Origin: Sulfurimicrobium sp963779055
GTDB lineage: Bacteria > Pseudomonadota > Gammaproteobacteria > Burkholderiales > Sulfuricellaceae
Length of the DNA stretch: 64,000 nt
Assembly (NCBI GenBank): GCA_963779055.1
Contig: CAVZWN010000001.1
Location: 659,380-723,379, forward strand
Direction of reading: 5' to 3'
In this document: positions 45,011-53,598 of the stretch, piece by piece
How positions within the stretch are numbered: the first letter of the stretch is position 1
How the letters are laid out: each line of letters starts with the position of its first letter
Program-made: the position numbers and the translations under genes
Notes under the pieces: model-generated
Databases searched by the model: none
Told to the model about the DNA's origin: nothing
Seen by the model: the letters and a program-made list of their open reading frames with translations, nothing else

Positions 45011-45412
45011 ATGCTAAACAATCTCAGCGAATTTCTGGCTCACTGGGCCATCACTGCACTTGCCCTGTGGGTTGCAAGTGCGCTCTTTAGCGGCATCAGC
45101 TTTTCAGGCAAACCATCCCTGTTTATTTCCGCCCTGCTGCTGGGCTTTGCCAATGCCATTGTGCGCCCGGTGCTGATTGTTCTCACATTGCCGCTTACAC
45201 TTATCACCTTTGGCCTTTTTCTACTGGTGATCAATGCCCTGGTCATCATGCTGGTCGCCGCCATCGTTCCCGGATTCCGGATATCCGGCTTCTGGACTGC
45301 CTTCTTTGCCAGCATTTTCATCGCGATGTTCAGTTTTTTTATCGGGCTGTTTATTTTCCAGTCAGGCGGGCATCCCATTACGATGCCAACCCATGGCGGC
45401 ATTATGATCTAG
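45011..45412 (+). CDS. YvlD/holin-IV superfamily small membrane protein
   Basis: 133 residues from ATG 45011, four hydrophobic helices. The family pattern includes LLGFANAIVRPVLIVLTLPLTLITFGLFLLVINAL. Databases often name it phage holin, but it is a common chromosomal membrane protein of unknown function and nothing phage-like surrounds it. Convergent with srkA, 4-bp overlap. Confidence 0.85.
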   Translation: MLNNLSEFLAHWAITALALWVASALFSGISFSGKPSLFISALLLGFANAIVRPVLIVLTLPLTLITFGLFLLVINALVIMLVAAIVPGFRISGFWTAFFASIFIAMFSFFIGLFIFQSGGHPITMPTHGGIMI

Positions 45413-46404
45413 TATTGCGACCACAGCGGCCCTTCGTCCATCAGCGCCAGTTGTTCGCGCAACTCCAGAATGCGATCCTGCCAGTAGCGCTGTGAATTGA
45501 ACCAGGGGAAGGCCGCCGGAAATGCAGGGTCGTCCCAGCGCCGGGCCAGCCAGGCGGAATAGTGAATCAGGCGCAGGGTTCTCAGGGCTTCGATCAGATG
45601 CAGTTCACGCGCATCAAACTCGTGAAAATCCTCGTACCCCGCCAGCAGATCAGCCATCTGACGCGCCATGTCGGCGCGATCGCCTGACAGCATCATCCAG
45701 AGGTCCTGCACCGCTGGTCCCGTGCGGGCATCATCAAAATCGACGAAGTGGGGGCCGCTGTCCGTCCACAGCACATTACCTGCATGACAATCGCCATGCA
45801 GGCGCAACATCGCCACACGGCCAGCTCGATCATAGCAGCGCTGCACACCCTCCAGAGCCAGCGCCACGACACTGCGCCAGGCCTCGTCCAGGTCAGACGG
45901 AATGAAACCATTGGCCAGCAGGTAATCACGCGGCTCCACACCAAAACTTGTCATATCCAGCACAGGGCGATGCCTGAATGGCCGCAGCGCTCCCACCGCA
46001 TGAATGCGCCCGAGGAAACGCCCCATCCATTCCAAAGTATTACTGTCTTCCAGTTCCGGCGCACGTCCGCCCTGCCGGGGAAAAACAGCAAAACGGAACC
46101 CCTCGAAAAAATGCAGCGTTCCTGCGCCAGCCAGAGACAATGCGGGCACTACCGGAATTTCATGCCCGGCAAGTTCCCGAGTAAACTCATGCTCTTCCAG
46201 AATAGCCTCATCACTCCAGCGCGCAGGCCGGTAAAATTTTGCCACCAGGGGCGGGCCGTCTTCCATGCCAAGCTGATAGACGCGGTTCTCATAGCTATTG
46301 AGTGGAAGCAGGCGCCCGTCACAGAGCAAACCAACACTATCCAGCGCATTCAGTACCACATCCGGGGTCAGGGTGGAAAAAGGGGTCAGGGTGGAGTTTG
46401 TCAT
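45409..46404 (-). CDS. srkA: Stress response kinase A (SrkA/RdoA/YihE family)
   Basis: 331 residues from ATG 46404. The aminoglycoside-phosphotransferase-like kinase fold shows LHGDCHAGNVLW (catalytic loop) and HFVDFDDARTGPAVQDLWM (metal-binding Asp), plus YENRVYQLGMEDGPPLVAKFYRP for the nucleotide lobe. In E. coli the Ser/Thr kinase SrkA counters MazEF-type and envelope stress death. Length and motif spacing match. Confidence 0.92.
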   Translation of the reverse strand: MTNSTLTPFSTLTPDVVLNALDSVGLLCDGRLLPLNSYENRVYQLGMEDGPPLVAKFYRPARWSDEAILEEHEFTRELAGHEIPVVPALSLAGAGTLHFFEGFRFAVFPRQGGRAPELEDSNTLEWMGRFLGRIHAVGALRPFRHRPVLDMTSFGVEPRDYLLANGFIPSDLDEAWRSVVALALEGVQRCYDRAGRVAMLRLHGDCHAGNVLWTDSGPHFVDFDDARTGPAVQDLWMMLSGDRADMARQMADLLAGYEDFHEFDARELHLIEALRTLRLIHYSAWLARRWDDPAFPAAFPWFNSQRYWQDRILELREQLALMDEGPLWSQY

Positions 46405-46528
46405 GGGACACCATTGTACAGGCGCGCGCACTTTGCCAAGAGCAATGAACTGGCAAAGGCCTGAAAATCGATATAGCATGAAAACCAGCCTTGGAATAAA
46501 GCACTTAAAACACCAATTGGAGCAATGC

Positions 46529-46858
46529 ATGGCCGGATTCGAATTTTTTGGCGAGGAAACTCAGGCGCTAGAAAAACAAATTGAACGCATGGGGATCGCC
46601 CTCGGCATTGACTGGTCAGATGAAGCTCAGGTCAGGGAACTCGCCAGAGAGGCACTGGACAATGGCTCCAGGGACATAAGCGAAGCAGCGAAACACAAAG
46701 ACTCGCGCCTGATGGCAAAAGCCGAACTGTTTTCAGTGGCAGCACTGATGCTCAGAGTGATGGAGAAAAGTGCCGCAAATGAAGGCGTCATTTCGCACGG
46801 CGGCCCGGCATGGAAAGCTTTCGCGCGTGCGCTCTGGGCCGAGAATGGCGAACCGTAG
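46529..46858 (+). CDS. Hypothetical cytosolic protein, 109 residues
   Basis: ATG 46529 with GGAG 6 nt upstream; an alternative ATG 46478 lacks a Shine-Dalgarno. Helical, no signal peptide, starting MAGFEFFGEETQALEKQIERM and ending GGPAWKAFARALWAENGEP. Not recognised. It lies divergent from srkA and convergent with yaeQ. Confidence 0.7.
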   Translation: MAGFEFFGEETQALEKQIERMGIALGIDWSDEAQVRELAREALDNGSRDISEAAKHKDSRLMAKAELFSVAALMLRVMEKSAANEGVISHGGPAWKAFARALWAENGEP

Positions 46859-46871
46859 CCCGTCTGGCCGT

Positions 46872-47420
46872 TTAGCGGCCGGGGGTTTTAACCGGCGACA
46901 ACTCGACCTCTACGGTATTATGCTTGTCGGACAGCCAGATCTGCCCGTCCTGAACAGTACACTGTAACTGCATGCTACGCTGGGCCAGACTACCCATGGC
47001 CTGGCTGCTATGGGGTGACAGGCTCATGACGCTTAGATTATCAAGACGTTCCAGCTTGCCCCTATTCTGGCTCCACCAGATATCCGCGCCTCGACCGCCA
47101 TAGCAATAGACGAATACCTGCTTTGCTCTTCCGCAAGCCTTGCGAATGAGTTTTTCGTCTGGCAAGCCCACATCGATCCAGAGATTGATGGCGCCAGTCA
47201 GATCCTTTTGCCACAGATCCGGTTCATCATCAGCACTCAGCCCCTGACCGAAAACCAGATATTCTTCGGCATGCAACGCAAAAGCCAGCAGGCGCACCAT
47301 CATGCGCTCATCAGTTTCAGAAGGATGACGGGCGATGGTCAAAACATGATTTTGATAGTAGTTGCGATCCATGTCTGCAATTTGCAACTCGGCTTTGAAA
47401 ATTGTTGCTTTAAGGGCCAT
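46872..47420 (-). CDS. yaeQ: YaeQ family protein
   Basis: 182 residues with the YaeQ pattern from the first residues (MALKATIFKAELQIADMDR) through RHPSETDERMMVRLLAFALHA and INLWIDVGLPDEKLIRKA. The fold resembles PD-(D/E)XK nucleases, but the biochemical function is not established. Earlier proposals of a role in RfaH-like transcription were not upheld. Confidence 0.93.
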   Translation of the reverse strand: MALKATIFKAELQIADMDRNYYQNHVLTIARHPSETDERMMVRLLAFALHAEEYLVFGQGLSADDEPDLWQKDLTGAINLWIDVGLPDEKLIRKACGRAKQVFVYCYGGRGADIWWSQNRGKLERLDNLSVMSLSPHSSQAMGSLAQRSMQLQCTVQDGQIWLSDKHNTVEVELSPVKTPGR

Positions 47421-47524
47421 GTTTAAATGCTTCCGCTAAGCGCGTGAATTCATGAAGCAGCGAAGAATACCTGAATTTGGGTTATGATCCCATCGACCCC
47501 AGTATTATTCAAAGAGCATACGCA

Positions 47525-48583
47525 ATGGAAAAACGCTTCGAATATTATGCCCAGCTTGCAGCCGTGATGATTCTGGTGGCGGGCTGCTTTCTTGTCCTGC
47601 GGCCGTTCCTCACCGCCATACTGTTCGCCTCCGTAGTCTGCATCTCGACCTGGCCGCTCTATCTCTGGCTGCTGCGCAGAATGAAGGACCGTCAGAACCT
47701 GGCCGCGCTTGTCATGACGCTATCGCTGGTTCTGCTCATCATCCTGCCGCTGGCCCTGGTGGCTTATAACCTTGCCGACAATGTCACCGTCTTCTACGAC
47801 CGGATCAGGGACGCCATCGAGGAAGGACCGCTGCAGCCGCCAGCCTGGCTGACGGGCCTGCCACTGGTAGGCGACTCGATCAACAGCTACTGGCACCTCA
47901 TCGCCACCAGTCAGGAAGAAATGATGGCGCTGTTGAAACGCCTTCTTGAGCCCACGCGAAAATTTCTCCTCGCGGGCGGAATTCTGCTGGGGCAAGGCGT
48001 ACTGGAAATGAGTCTGGCCACCTTCGTCAGCTTCTTCCTCTACCGCGATGGCAAGGCCCTGGTAAGCACGCTGGAAGCAACAATGGAGCGGCTGGCCGGA
48101 CTTCACTCGGTGAATGTCCTCGAAACAGTCAACAACACCGTGCGCGGCGTTATGTACGGTCTTGTGGGGACAGCACTGGCGCAAGGTTTTGTAGCCGCGC
48201 TCGGTTTTCTCATTGCCGGCGTACCGGCAGCACTGCTGCTCGGTGTCGCCACGTTCGTGCTATCCCTGATTCCAGCCGGCCCGCCCCTGATCTGGGGTGG
48301 CGCAGCCATCTGGCTCTTTTATCAGGGCAGCATGGGCTGGGGGATTTTCATGCTGCTGTGGGGCCTGCTCCTGATCAGCAGCGTGGACAACGTGGTCAAA
48401 CCCCTGCTTATCAGCCGCGGCAGCAACCTGCCGTTCATCCTGGTGATGTTCGGCGTGATGGGCGGCGTGCTCGCCTTCGGCTTCGTCGGCATTTTCATCG
48501 GGCCGACCCTGCTGGCAGTAGGATTCAGCCTGATGCGGAAGTGGACTGCGCGCGAGGGCAATGGCCCACTTGCCCCAGAATAA
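47525..48583 (+). CDS. AI-2E family transporter (PerM/YdiK-like)
   Basis: 352 residues from ATG 47525. About eight membrane helices. Family features: the N-terminal paired helices (ILVAGCFLVLRPFLTAILFASVV), the polar periplasmic segment, and the C-terminal SVDNVVKPLLISRGSNLPFILVMFGVMGG. Members move varied small molecules or ions; substrate unknown. The 152-bp region behind it ends with a strong hairpin. Confidence 0.88.
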   Translation: MEKRFEYYAQLAAVMILVAGCFLVLRPFLTAILFASVVCISTWPLYLWLLRRMKDRQNLAALVMTLSLVLLIILPLALVAYNLADNVTVFYDRIRDAIEEGPLQPPAWLTGLPLVGDSINSYWHLIATSQEEMMALLKRLLEPTRKFLLAGGILLGQGVLEMSLATFVSFFLYRDGKALVSTLEATMERLAGLHSVNVLETVNNTVRGVMYGLVGTALAQGFVAALGFLIAGVPAALLLGVATFVLSLIPAGPPLIWGGAAIWLFYQGSMGWGIFMLLWGLLLISSVDNVVKPLLISRGSNLPFILVMFGVMGGVLAFGFVGIFIGPTLLAVGFSLMRKWTAREGNGPLAPE

Positions 48584-48701
48584 AAAAACGGGCTGACTCA
48601 GTCCGCATTGACGGAATATGAACCACCGGCTTCCTCTCATGCAAGCACGGCGTTTCTCATTATTGAGGGCTAAATCCTATCAATGGATGAGCACAAAAAA
48701 C

Positions 48702-48726
48702 AAAACGCGCCAAGGGCGCGTTTTTG
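48702..48726 (+). terminator. Rho-independent terminator between the AI-2E gene and tRNA-Ser
   Basis: AACGCGCC / GGCGCGTT with a 3-nt loop followed by TTTT. A runs on the left and T runs on the right allow it to work in both directions. Confidence 0.8.
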
Positions 48727-48735
48727 CTTAGTTAC

Positions 48736-48826
48736 TGGCGGAGAGGGCGGGATTCGAACCCGCGTTAGGATATTATCCTAAACACGCTTTCCAGGCGTGC
48801 GACTTAAACCACTCATCCACCTCTCC
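48736..48826 (-). tRNA. tRNA-Ser (anticodon GGA)
   Basis: 91-nt class II tRNA on the minus strand starting GGAGAGGTGGATGAG, long variable arm, anticodon loop TGGAAAG, T-loop TTCGAAT and an encoded CCA at 48736-48738. Confidence 0.95.
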
Positions 48827-49120
48827 AGATGGAAGCCGGCAATTATAGGGACGAACGGAGTTTTCGTCCAGCCTTACCTTTCACCAGTGGCAGATAGAAA
48901 ACAAACTGTCCACAAGATAATCCGGCACCCTGTATTCCTGGGCAACGCCAAAGTCCGCAGCCATGATGTCCATGTGCTCAACGCTCTTTCCTGAGTAACC
49001 CTCGTGACAATAAAGCAGCATTTTTTCAGGCCGGGTGGCGTGCAATACACCCCCTCGGATTTAGGACTATAATAAATCCAGTTTTTGTCACAAATGCTGC
49101 ATGGCGAGGAGACATCAACA

Positions 49121-49390
49121 ATGACAGGAAACACACTCACACCCGAAGACGACCTGGCACGCGTCGTTGAACGGCCAGATGGCTTTTACTGGCAGGACAT
49201 AATGACTGACCGGATGTTCGGCCCCTTCCCGACACTGCTGGCAGCCCGGCAAGATATGGAATACAACGACGAAAGCGATTACGAACCGGGCGAAACGCTG
49301 GAAGAAGCTGAAGCAGAACTGGGCATCGCGGACTGGATAGACCCGGAAACCGGATTGCCAGGCGAAGAATCACATCATCTGGGCGACTGA
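49121..49390 (+). CDS. Small acidic hypothetical protein, 89 residues
   Basis: ATG 49121 with GAGGAG 9 nt upstream. Strongly acidic (DDLARVV start; DESDYEPGETLEEAEAELG; ends SHHLGD) and aromatic around DGFYWQDIMTDRMFGPFPT. That part looks like a small beta-hairpin domain conserved in related betaproteobacteria; function unknown. The 294-bp region upstream (48827-49120) has no ORF; a TATAAT lies near 49069-49074 as a likely -10. Confidence 0.75.
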   Translation: MTGNTLTPEDDLARVVERPDGFYWQDIMTDRMFGPFPTLLAARQDMEYNDESDYEPGETLEEAEAELGIADWIDPETGLPGEESHHLGD

Positions 49391-49406
49391 GATATTCGGA
49401 TTGGAA

Positions 49407-49495
49407 TGGTGCCCGGGACCGGAATCGAACCGGTACGAGGGTTAAGCCTCGACGGATTTTAAGTCCGTTGCGTCTACCAGTTTCGCCACCCGGGC
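49407..49495 (-). tRNA. tRNA-Leu (anticodon TAA)
   Basis: 89-nt class II tRNA, minus strand. Acceptor GCCCGGG, anticodon loop CTTAAAA, T-loop TTCGATT, encoded CCA at 49407-49409. Last of the pgsA-Gly-Cys-Leu group. Confidence 0.95.
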
Positions 49496-49503
49496 TGGGA
49501 ATT

Positions 49504-49577
49504 TGGAGGCGGGGGTCGGAATCGAACCGGCGTAGACGGCTTTGCAGGCCGCTGCATAACCACTTTGCTACCCCGCC
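49504..49577 (-). tRNA. tRNA-Cys (anticodon GCA)
   Basis: 74-nt cloverleaf on the minus strand. Acceptor GGCGGGG, anticodon loop TTGCAAA, discriminator U as expected for Cys, encoded CCA. Confidence 0.95.
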
Positions 49578-49631
49578 AGTGACCTGGCTATTGAAGCATT
49601 CTAGTTCCAGTAATCAGCTGCGACCGGAACT

Positions 49632-49658
49632 AAAAAGGGAAAGCTGACGCTTTCCCTT
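49632..49658 (-). terminator. Hairpin between tRNA-Gly and tRNA-Cys
   Basis: AAGGGAAAGC / GCTTTCCCTT with a 4-nt loop; on the minus strand it is followed by TTTTTA, a good intrinsic terminator or processing signal inside the tRNA run. Confidence 0.75.
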
Positions 49659-49663
49659 GAATC

Positions 49664-49739
49664 TGGAGCGGGAAACGAGATTCGAACTCGCGACCTATAC
49701 CTTGGCAAGGTATCGCTCTACCAACTGAGCTATTCCCGC
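49664..49739 (-). tRNA. tRNA-Gly (anticodon GCC)
   Basis: 76-nt cloverleaf, minus strand, starting GCGGGAATAGCTCAGTTGG, anticodon loop TTGCCAA, encoded CCA. It lies 56 bp behind the pgsA stop, as usual in this group. Confidence 0.96.
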
Positions 49740-49795
49740 GTTTGAGAAGCCGCCATTTTAATGATTTGGCCTTTGATGTCAAGCCTCACGCACGT

Positions 49796-50368
49796 TCAAT
49801 TTTGCCCGGCTATCTGTGGCCAGGCCTTCTTCAGGTAATAAGCCATTGACCACAAAGTCAAAACTGCGGCGATATAAATCAGGATTGTTCCCGCGGCCTG
49901 TGAATCAAACACGCCCGCAATGGGATCGTGATACAGCAACAGCAGGATAGCGGCCATCTGCGCCGTGGTTTTGAGCTTGCCGATGAAGGAGACGGCGACA
50001 TTCTTGCTCTTGCCGATGCCTGCCATCCATTCACGCAAGGCTGAAATCGCAATTTCACGTCCGATGATAATCAGGGCGATACCGACGTCCACTCTTTGCA
50101 GCTTGACCAGCACAACCAGCGCCGCCGCCACCATGAGTTTATCGGCCACCGGGTCGAGGAAAGCGCCGAATGCGGACATCTGGTCCAGGGCACGCGCCAG
50201 ATAACCATCCAGCCAGTCAGTCAAAGCCGCGACGACAAAGATTGCAGTAGCGTAAAAGTTGACTGCATGCGGCTCGATCCATGATGTGGGCAGGTAAAAA
50301 ACCGCGACAAACACCGGGATCAGGACAATCCTGAGCCAGGTAAGCAGATTCGGTATATTAAGTGGCAC
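49796..50368 (-). CDS. pgsA: CDP-diacylglycerol-glycerol-3-phosphate 3-phosphatidyltransferase
   Basis: 190 residues, multi-helix membrane protein starting NIPNLLTWLRIVLIPVF. The CDP-alcohol phosphotransferase motif D-G-x2-A-R-x8-G-x3-D-x3-D is visible as DWLDGYLARALDQMSAFGAFLDPVADK. Makes phosphatidylglycerol phosphate, the substrate of PgpA. It follows uvrC with a one-base overlap. Confidence 0.96.
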   Translation of the reverse strand: MPLNIPNLLTWLRIVLIPVFVAVFYLPTSWIEPHAVNFYATAIFVVAALTDWLDGYLARALDQMSAFGAFLDPVADKLMVAAALVVLVKLQRVDVGIALIIIGREIAISALREWMAGIGKSKNVAVSFIGKLKTTAQMAAILLLLYHDPIAGVFDSQAAGTILIYIAAVLTLWSMAYYLKKAWPQIAGQN

Positions 50369-52167
50369 TAATGCAGTTCCTGATAAATTTTTTCCGCCAG
50401 CGCGCGGCTGATGCCTTCCACCTGGGCCAGTTCGTCCACATTTGCCTCAACCACCCCTTTCAGGCCGCCGAAGCGCGCCAGCAGGCGCTGCCGCCGCTTG
50501 GCGCCAATACCGCTGATATCTTCCAGCGCTGAATGGGTGCGCGCCTTGCCGCGCCGGGCGCGGTGCCCGCTAATGGCAAAACGATGCGCCTCATCCCGCA
50601 CTTGCTGGATCAGATGCAGGGCCGGGCTATCTTTGGGCAATTGTAACGCTTTGTCGCGATTCGGGAAAATAAGCTGTTCCAGCCCCGGCTTGCGCGCCTC
50701 ACCCTTGGCCACGCCGACCACCGCCACGTCGTTCAGCCCCAGCTCGGTAAGGATTTCCATCGCACTGCTGAGTTGCCCCTTGCCGCCATCGATCAGGATC
50801 AGGTCCGGCATCTTGCCCTCGCCTGCCGCAATTTTGCGGTAACGCCTGTCGAGCACGGAGCGCATCGCGGCATAATCGTCACCCGGCGTGATGCCTGTGA
50901 TGTTATAGCGCCGATACTCGCCGTTGCGCATGTCGCCCTGGTCGAACACCACGCACGAAGCCACTGTCGCCTCGCCCATGGTGTGGCTGATGTCGAAACA
51001 CTCGATGCGCTGCAGCCCATCGGACAAATCCAGCGCCTGCTGCAAGGCCTGCAGACGCGCTTCCTGATTAGCCTGCTGGCTGAGACGCTGTTCCACGGCG
51101 AGACGCGCATTGGTGAGCGCCATTTCGACCCACACCCGGCGTTCACCGGTTGGTCGGCTATTGATTTGCACCTTGTGCTGCGCCTGCTCGCTCAGCAGCG
51201 TTTCCAGCGCTTCGCTGTCGATCGCTTCGCTGACGAAGATCTGGCGCGGCACGAACTGGTTCAGATAGTGCTGGCCCAGAAAGGCCTCCAGCGCCGTTGC
51301 CGTGTCGTATTGATCAGCGTGACTGGGGAAAAAACTCTTGTCGCCCAGATGCCGGCCGCCGCGCACCATGACCAGATTGACGCATATCATGCCCTGCTTC
51401 TCGCAACAGGCAACGATGTCGGCATCCGCGCCGCTGCCGCTGCTGACATACTGCTTCTCCTGCACCCGGCGCAGGGCGCCGATCTGGTCGCGATACAGCG
51501 CTGCATCTTCATAACGCATCTGCTCCGCTGCCGCCTGCATCTTATCCATCAGCGCTTCCATGACTTGCTGGTCCTTGCCCTGCATGAACAGAGCCGCGTT
51601 GTGCACGTCAGCGCGGTAGCTTTCGTCATCGATCAGATCGACACAGGGTGCGGTACAGCGCTGGATCTGGTGCAACAGGCAGGGGCGCGAACGGTTCCTG
51701 AAAACACTGTCCTCGCAGGTGCGCAGGCGGAACACCTTCTGCAGCAACTGGATGCTTTCCTTGACCGCCCCGGCATTGGGGAAAGGCCCGAAATATTGAT
51801 TCCCCTTGTGCTGCACGCCACGATAGTAGGCGAGGCGCGGAAAGCGGTGGCCGCTGAGCACGATGTAGGGATAGGACTTGTCGTCGCGAAACAGGATATT
51901 GAAGCGCGGCGCCAGCGACTTGATCAGGTTGTTTTCCAGCAGCAGCGCCTCGGCCTCGCTGCGCGTCACCGTGGTTTCGATGGCCGCGATCTGCGACACC
52001 ATCAGGCGCGTGCGCGGCACGTGGTCGGTCTTCTGGAAATACGACGAAACGCGCTTTTTCAGGTCGCGCGCCTTGCCGACGTAGATCACCTCCCCCGCCG
52101 CATTGAGCATGCGGTAGACACCCGGCAAATGGGTCAGGCTGGCGAGAAAGGGCTTGCTGTCGAACAT
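50368..52167 (-). CDS. uvrC: Excinuclease ABC subunit C
   Basis: About 599 residues from ATG 52167. GIY-YIG domain at the N-terminus (LPGVYRMLNAAGEVIYVGKA), the Cys cluster and UVR motif (ALMDKMQAAAEQMRYEDAALYRDQI), the RNase H-like catalytic half (IECFDISHTMGEATVASCVVF, LILIDGGKGQL) and C-terminal helix-hairpin-helix repeats (SGIGAKRRQRLLARFGGLKGV). Makes both incisions in nucleotide excision repair. Confidence 0.97.
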   Translation of the reverse strand: MFDSKPFLASLTHLPGVYRMLNAAGEVIYVGKARDLKKRVSSYFQKTDHVPRTRLMVSQIAAIETTVTRSEAEALLLENNLIKSLAPRFNILFRDDKSYPYIVLSGHRFPRLAYYRGVQHKGNQYFGPFPNAGAVKESIQLLQKVFRLRTCEDSVFRNRSRPCLLHQIQRCTAPCVDLIDDESYRADVHNAALFMQGKDQQVMEALMDKMQAAAEQMRYEDAALYRDQIGALRRVQEKQYVSSGSGADADIVACCEKQGMICVNLVMVRGGRHLGDKSFFPSHADQYDTATALEAFLGQHYLNQFVPRQIFVSEAIDSEALETLLSEQAQHKVQINSRPTGERRVWVEMALTNARLAVEQRLSQQANQEARLQALQQALDLSDGLQRIECFDISHTMGEATVASCVVFDQGDMRNGEYRRYNITGITPGDDYAAMRSVLDRRYRKIAAGEGKMPDLILIDGGKGQLSSAMEILTELGLNDVAVVGVAKGEARKPGLEQLIFPNRDKALQLPKDSPALHLIQQVRDEAHRFAISGHRARRGKARTHSALEDISGIGAKRRQRLLARFGGLKGVVEANVDELAQVEGISRALAEKIYQELH

Positions 52168-52177
52168 AAACAAGCCC

Positions 52178-52363
52178 TTAGTCCTCGTCGAGCAACTTCC
52201 CGGCGATCGCCCAGTTCTCATCCGGCAGCTCGTCAAAAGCGATGTAGGTGTAGGACTTGGGCTTCAACGCAATGCGCTCCAGCGTATCGGTGATTTCCTC
52301 GGCGATTTTCTGCTTCTGCTCGCGGCTCAGGCTGCCGGCGATACGGATATTGACGTAGGGCAT
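52178..52363 (-). CDS. 4-oxalocrotonate tautomerase family protein
   Basis: 61 residues, typical length. The catalytic Pro follows the initiator Met (MPYVNIRI), with the usual GSLSREQKQKIAEEIT helix. Tautomerase superfamily; the natural substrate is not known. It ends 10 bp before uvrC and overlaps the UDG gene by 37 bp. Confidence 0.88.
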   Translation of the reverse strand: MPYVNIRIAGSLSREQKQKIAEEITDTLERIALKPKSYTYIAFDELPDENWAIAGKLLDED

Positions 52364-52995
52364 GGGGAAACTCCATCAAGATATGTACGGATATCGGCAA
52401 ACACCGCCTCGAACATCTCTGCGGTGAGCCGTCGGGTCTGGGTATTGTAGCGGCTGCAATGGTAGCTGGAATACAGGCTCAGCCCACTGGGCAGATCGTA
52501 GCGGGTCGCGTGTCCGAAGGGATAATCCTTGGCCTTCAGCCCTTGCGCCCACAGCACCGCCTGATGCGCCACATTGCCCAGCGCCAGTACCGCTGTGCCG
52601 GACGGCAAGGCGGCCAGCTCTTCGCGCAGGAAGCCATTGCATTGCCGGATCTCGGCTGTTTCCGGCTTGTTCTGCGGGGGCAGGCACTTCACCGCGTTGG
52701 TGATACGGCAGCCGATCAGGCGCAAGTCATCGTCTGCGCTGACAGATTCCGGCCCGGAGGCGAAACCGAAACGGTGCAGTGTCCGGTACAGCAGAATCCC
52801 GGCATGATCGCCGGTAAAAGGCCGCCCGGTGCGGTTGGCGCCGTGCATGCCGGGCGCGAGACCGACGATCAGCAGGCGCGGATTATCGTCGCCAAAGGGC
52901 AGCACCGGGCGGGCGTGATAGTCGGGATTGGCCGCTTTGACTTCATCAAGGAAAGTGGCAAGACGCGGGCACTGGCGGCAGGAAGTAAGGTTCAT
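52327..52995 (-). CDS. Family 5 uracil-DNA glycosylase (UDGb)
   Basis: 222 residues. Four Cys for an iron-sulfur cluster (C6 and C9 in SCRQCPRL, with later Cys in ITNAVKCLPP and NGFL..), the motif 1 GLAPGMHGANRTGRPFTGD with the UDGb-type residues, and SSYHCSRYNTQTRRL as motif 3. Removes uracil and some other damaged bases from DNA. The tail after about residue 205 overlaps the tautomerase gene. Confidence 0.88.
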   Translation of the reverse strand: MNLTSCRQCPRLATFLDEVKAANPDYHARPVLPFGDDNPRLLIVGLAPGMHGANRTGRPFTGDHAGILLYRTLHRFGFASGPESVSADDDLRLIGCRITNAVKCLPPQNKPETAEIRQCNGFLREELAALPSGTAVLALGNVAHQAVLWAQGLKAKDYPFGHATRYDLPSGLSLYSSYHCSRYNTQTRRLTAEMFEAVFADIRTYLDGVSPCPTSISVSPAA

Positions 52996-53029
52996 GGGGT
53001 TTGGTCGGCCTTTGCGAAATCGTCATCAC

Positions 53030-53128
53030 TTTCTAACCCCTCCCAGCCCCCCTTGTCAGGGGGGGGCAGATCGCGCGCCAATCCGCCGCCCAGCCTCCTC
53101 CCCTGACAAGGGGGGATTGGGAGGGGTT
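53030..53128. repeat. Large imperfect palindrome, 3' side of the DUF559 gene
   Basis: One arm is TAACCCCTCCCAGCCCCCCTTGTCAGGGGGG-like (given in parts), the other CTCCCCTGACAAGGGGGG-ATTGGGAGGGGTTAGGGGG. The arms contain CCCCTTGTCAGGGG, itself near-palindromic. The same element occurs at 53492-53592. Confidence 0.9.
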
Positions 53129-53504
53129 AGGGGGTTAGATTTTGTATTCTAGCCACCAGATCCTCATAAACCCCTTCCAGATTGCACATCACCTCATTGT
53201 TCCTATAGCGAACGACAACCAGCCCAAGCCGATTCAAAGTTCGGGTACGCTCAAGATCGTTTTGGGCCTTCTCCGCGTGATCGTGCCCATCAATCTCGAT
53301 CACCAGTCTTAATTCGGCGCAGTAGAAATCAACAATAAAATTGGCGATAGGTTTCTGGCGGAGGAATTTGTAGCTGGAAAGCTGTCGCATGCGCAGTACG
53401 TCGCTCCACATGCGGGTTTCGGCTGGGGTGGGGTTTTTACGGTTCTGGCGGGCGAGTTCAGTGAGGTTTTTGTTGTAGGCGACAAAAGGCTTAACCCCCC
53501 TCAA
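53127..53504 (-). CDS. DUF559 (Vsr-like PD-(D/E)XK) endonuclease-domain protein
   Basis: 125 residues if started at TTG 53504; no ATG precedes the conserved start FVAYNKNLTELARQNRKNPT. The Vsr-like fold is seen in AETRMWSDVLRMRQLSSYKFLRQKPIANFIVDFYCAELRLVIEIDGHDHAEK, where FIVDFYC and VIEIDGH supply the acidic metal site. The open frame extends upstream through the palindrome, which encodes a NPSQPPLVRGG-type peptide. Boxed on both sides by the same palindrome, so it looks like a small mobile or domesticated repeat-nuclease unit. Confidence 0.8.
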   Translation of the reverse strand: MRGVKPFVAYNKNLTELARQNRKNPTPAETRMWSDVLRMRQLSSYKFLRQKPIANFIVDFYCAELRLVIEIDGHDHAEKAQNDLERTRTLNRLGLVVVRYRNNEVMCNLEGVYEDLVARIQNLTP

Positions 53505-53592
53505 TCCCCCCTTGTCAGGGGGGAGGCGGCTGGTCTCTCCCCGATCTGCCCCTCCCCTGACAAGGGGAGGCTGGGAGGGGTTAGGGGGGTTT
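53492..53592. repeat. Large imperfect palindrome, 5' side of the DUF559 gene
   Basis: Second copy of the element at 53030-53128: TTAACCCCCCTCAATCCCCC-CTTGTCAGGGGGGAGG on one arm and CCCTCCCCTGACAAGGGGAGG-CTGGGAGGGGTTAGGGGGG on the other. It overlaps the probable DUF559 start and ends 7 bp before the nagZ stop. Confidence 0.9.
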
Positions 53593-53598
53593 AAGCTT

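Noticed and set aside
45011..45412. Phage holin, hence a prophage
   Set aside because: The family is a general chromosomal membrane protein, and no other phage gene is nearby.
50773..52293. 506-residue plus-strand ORF opposite uvrC
   Set aside because: Runs antisense through the complete uvrC gene; no recognisable domain.
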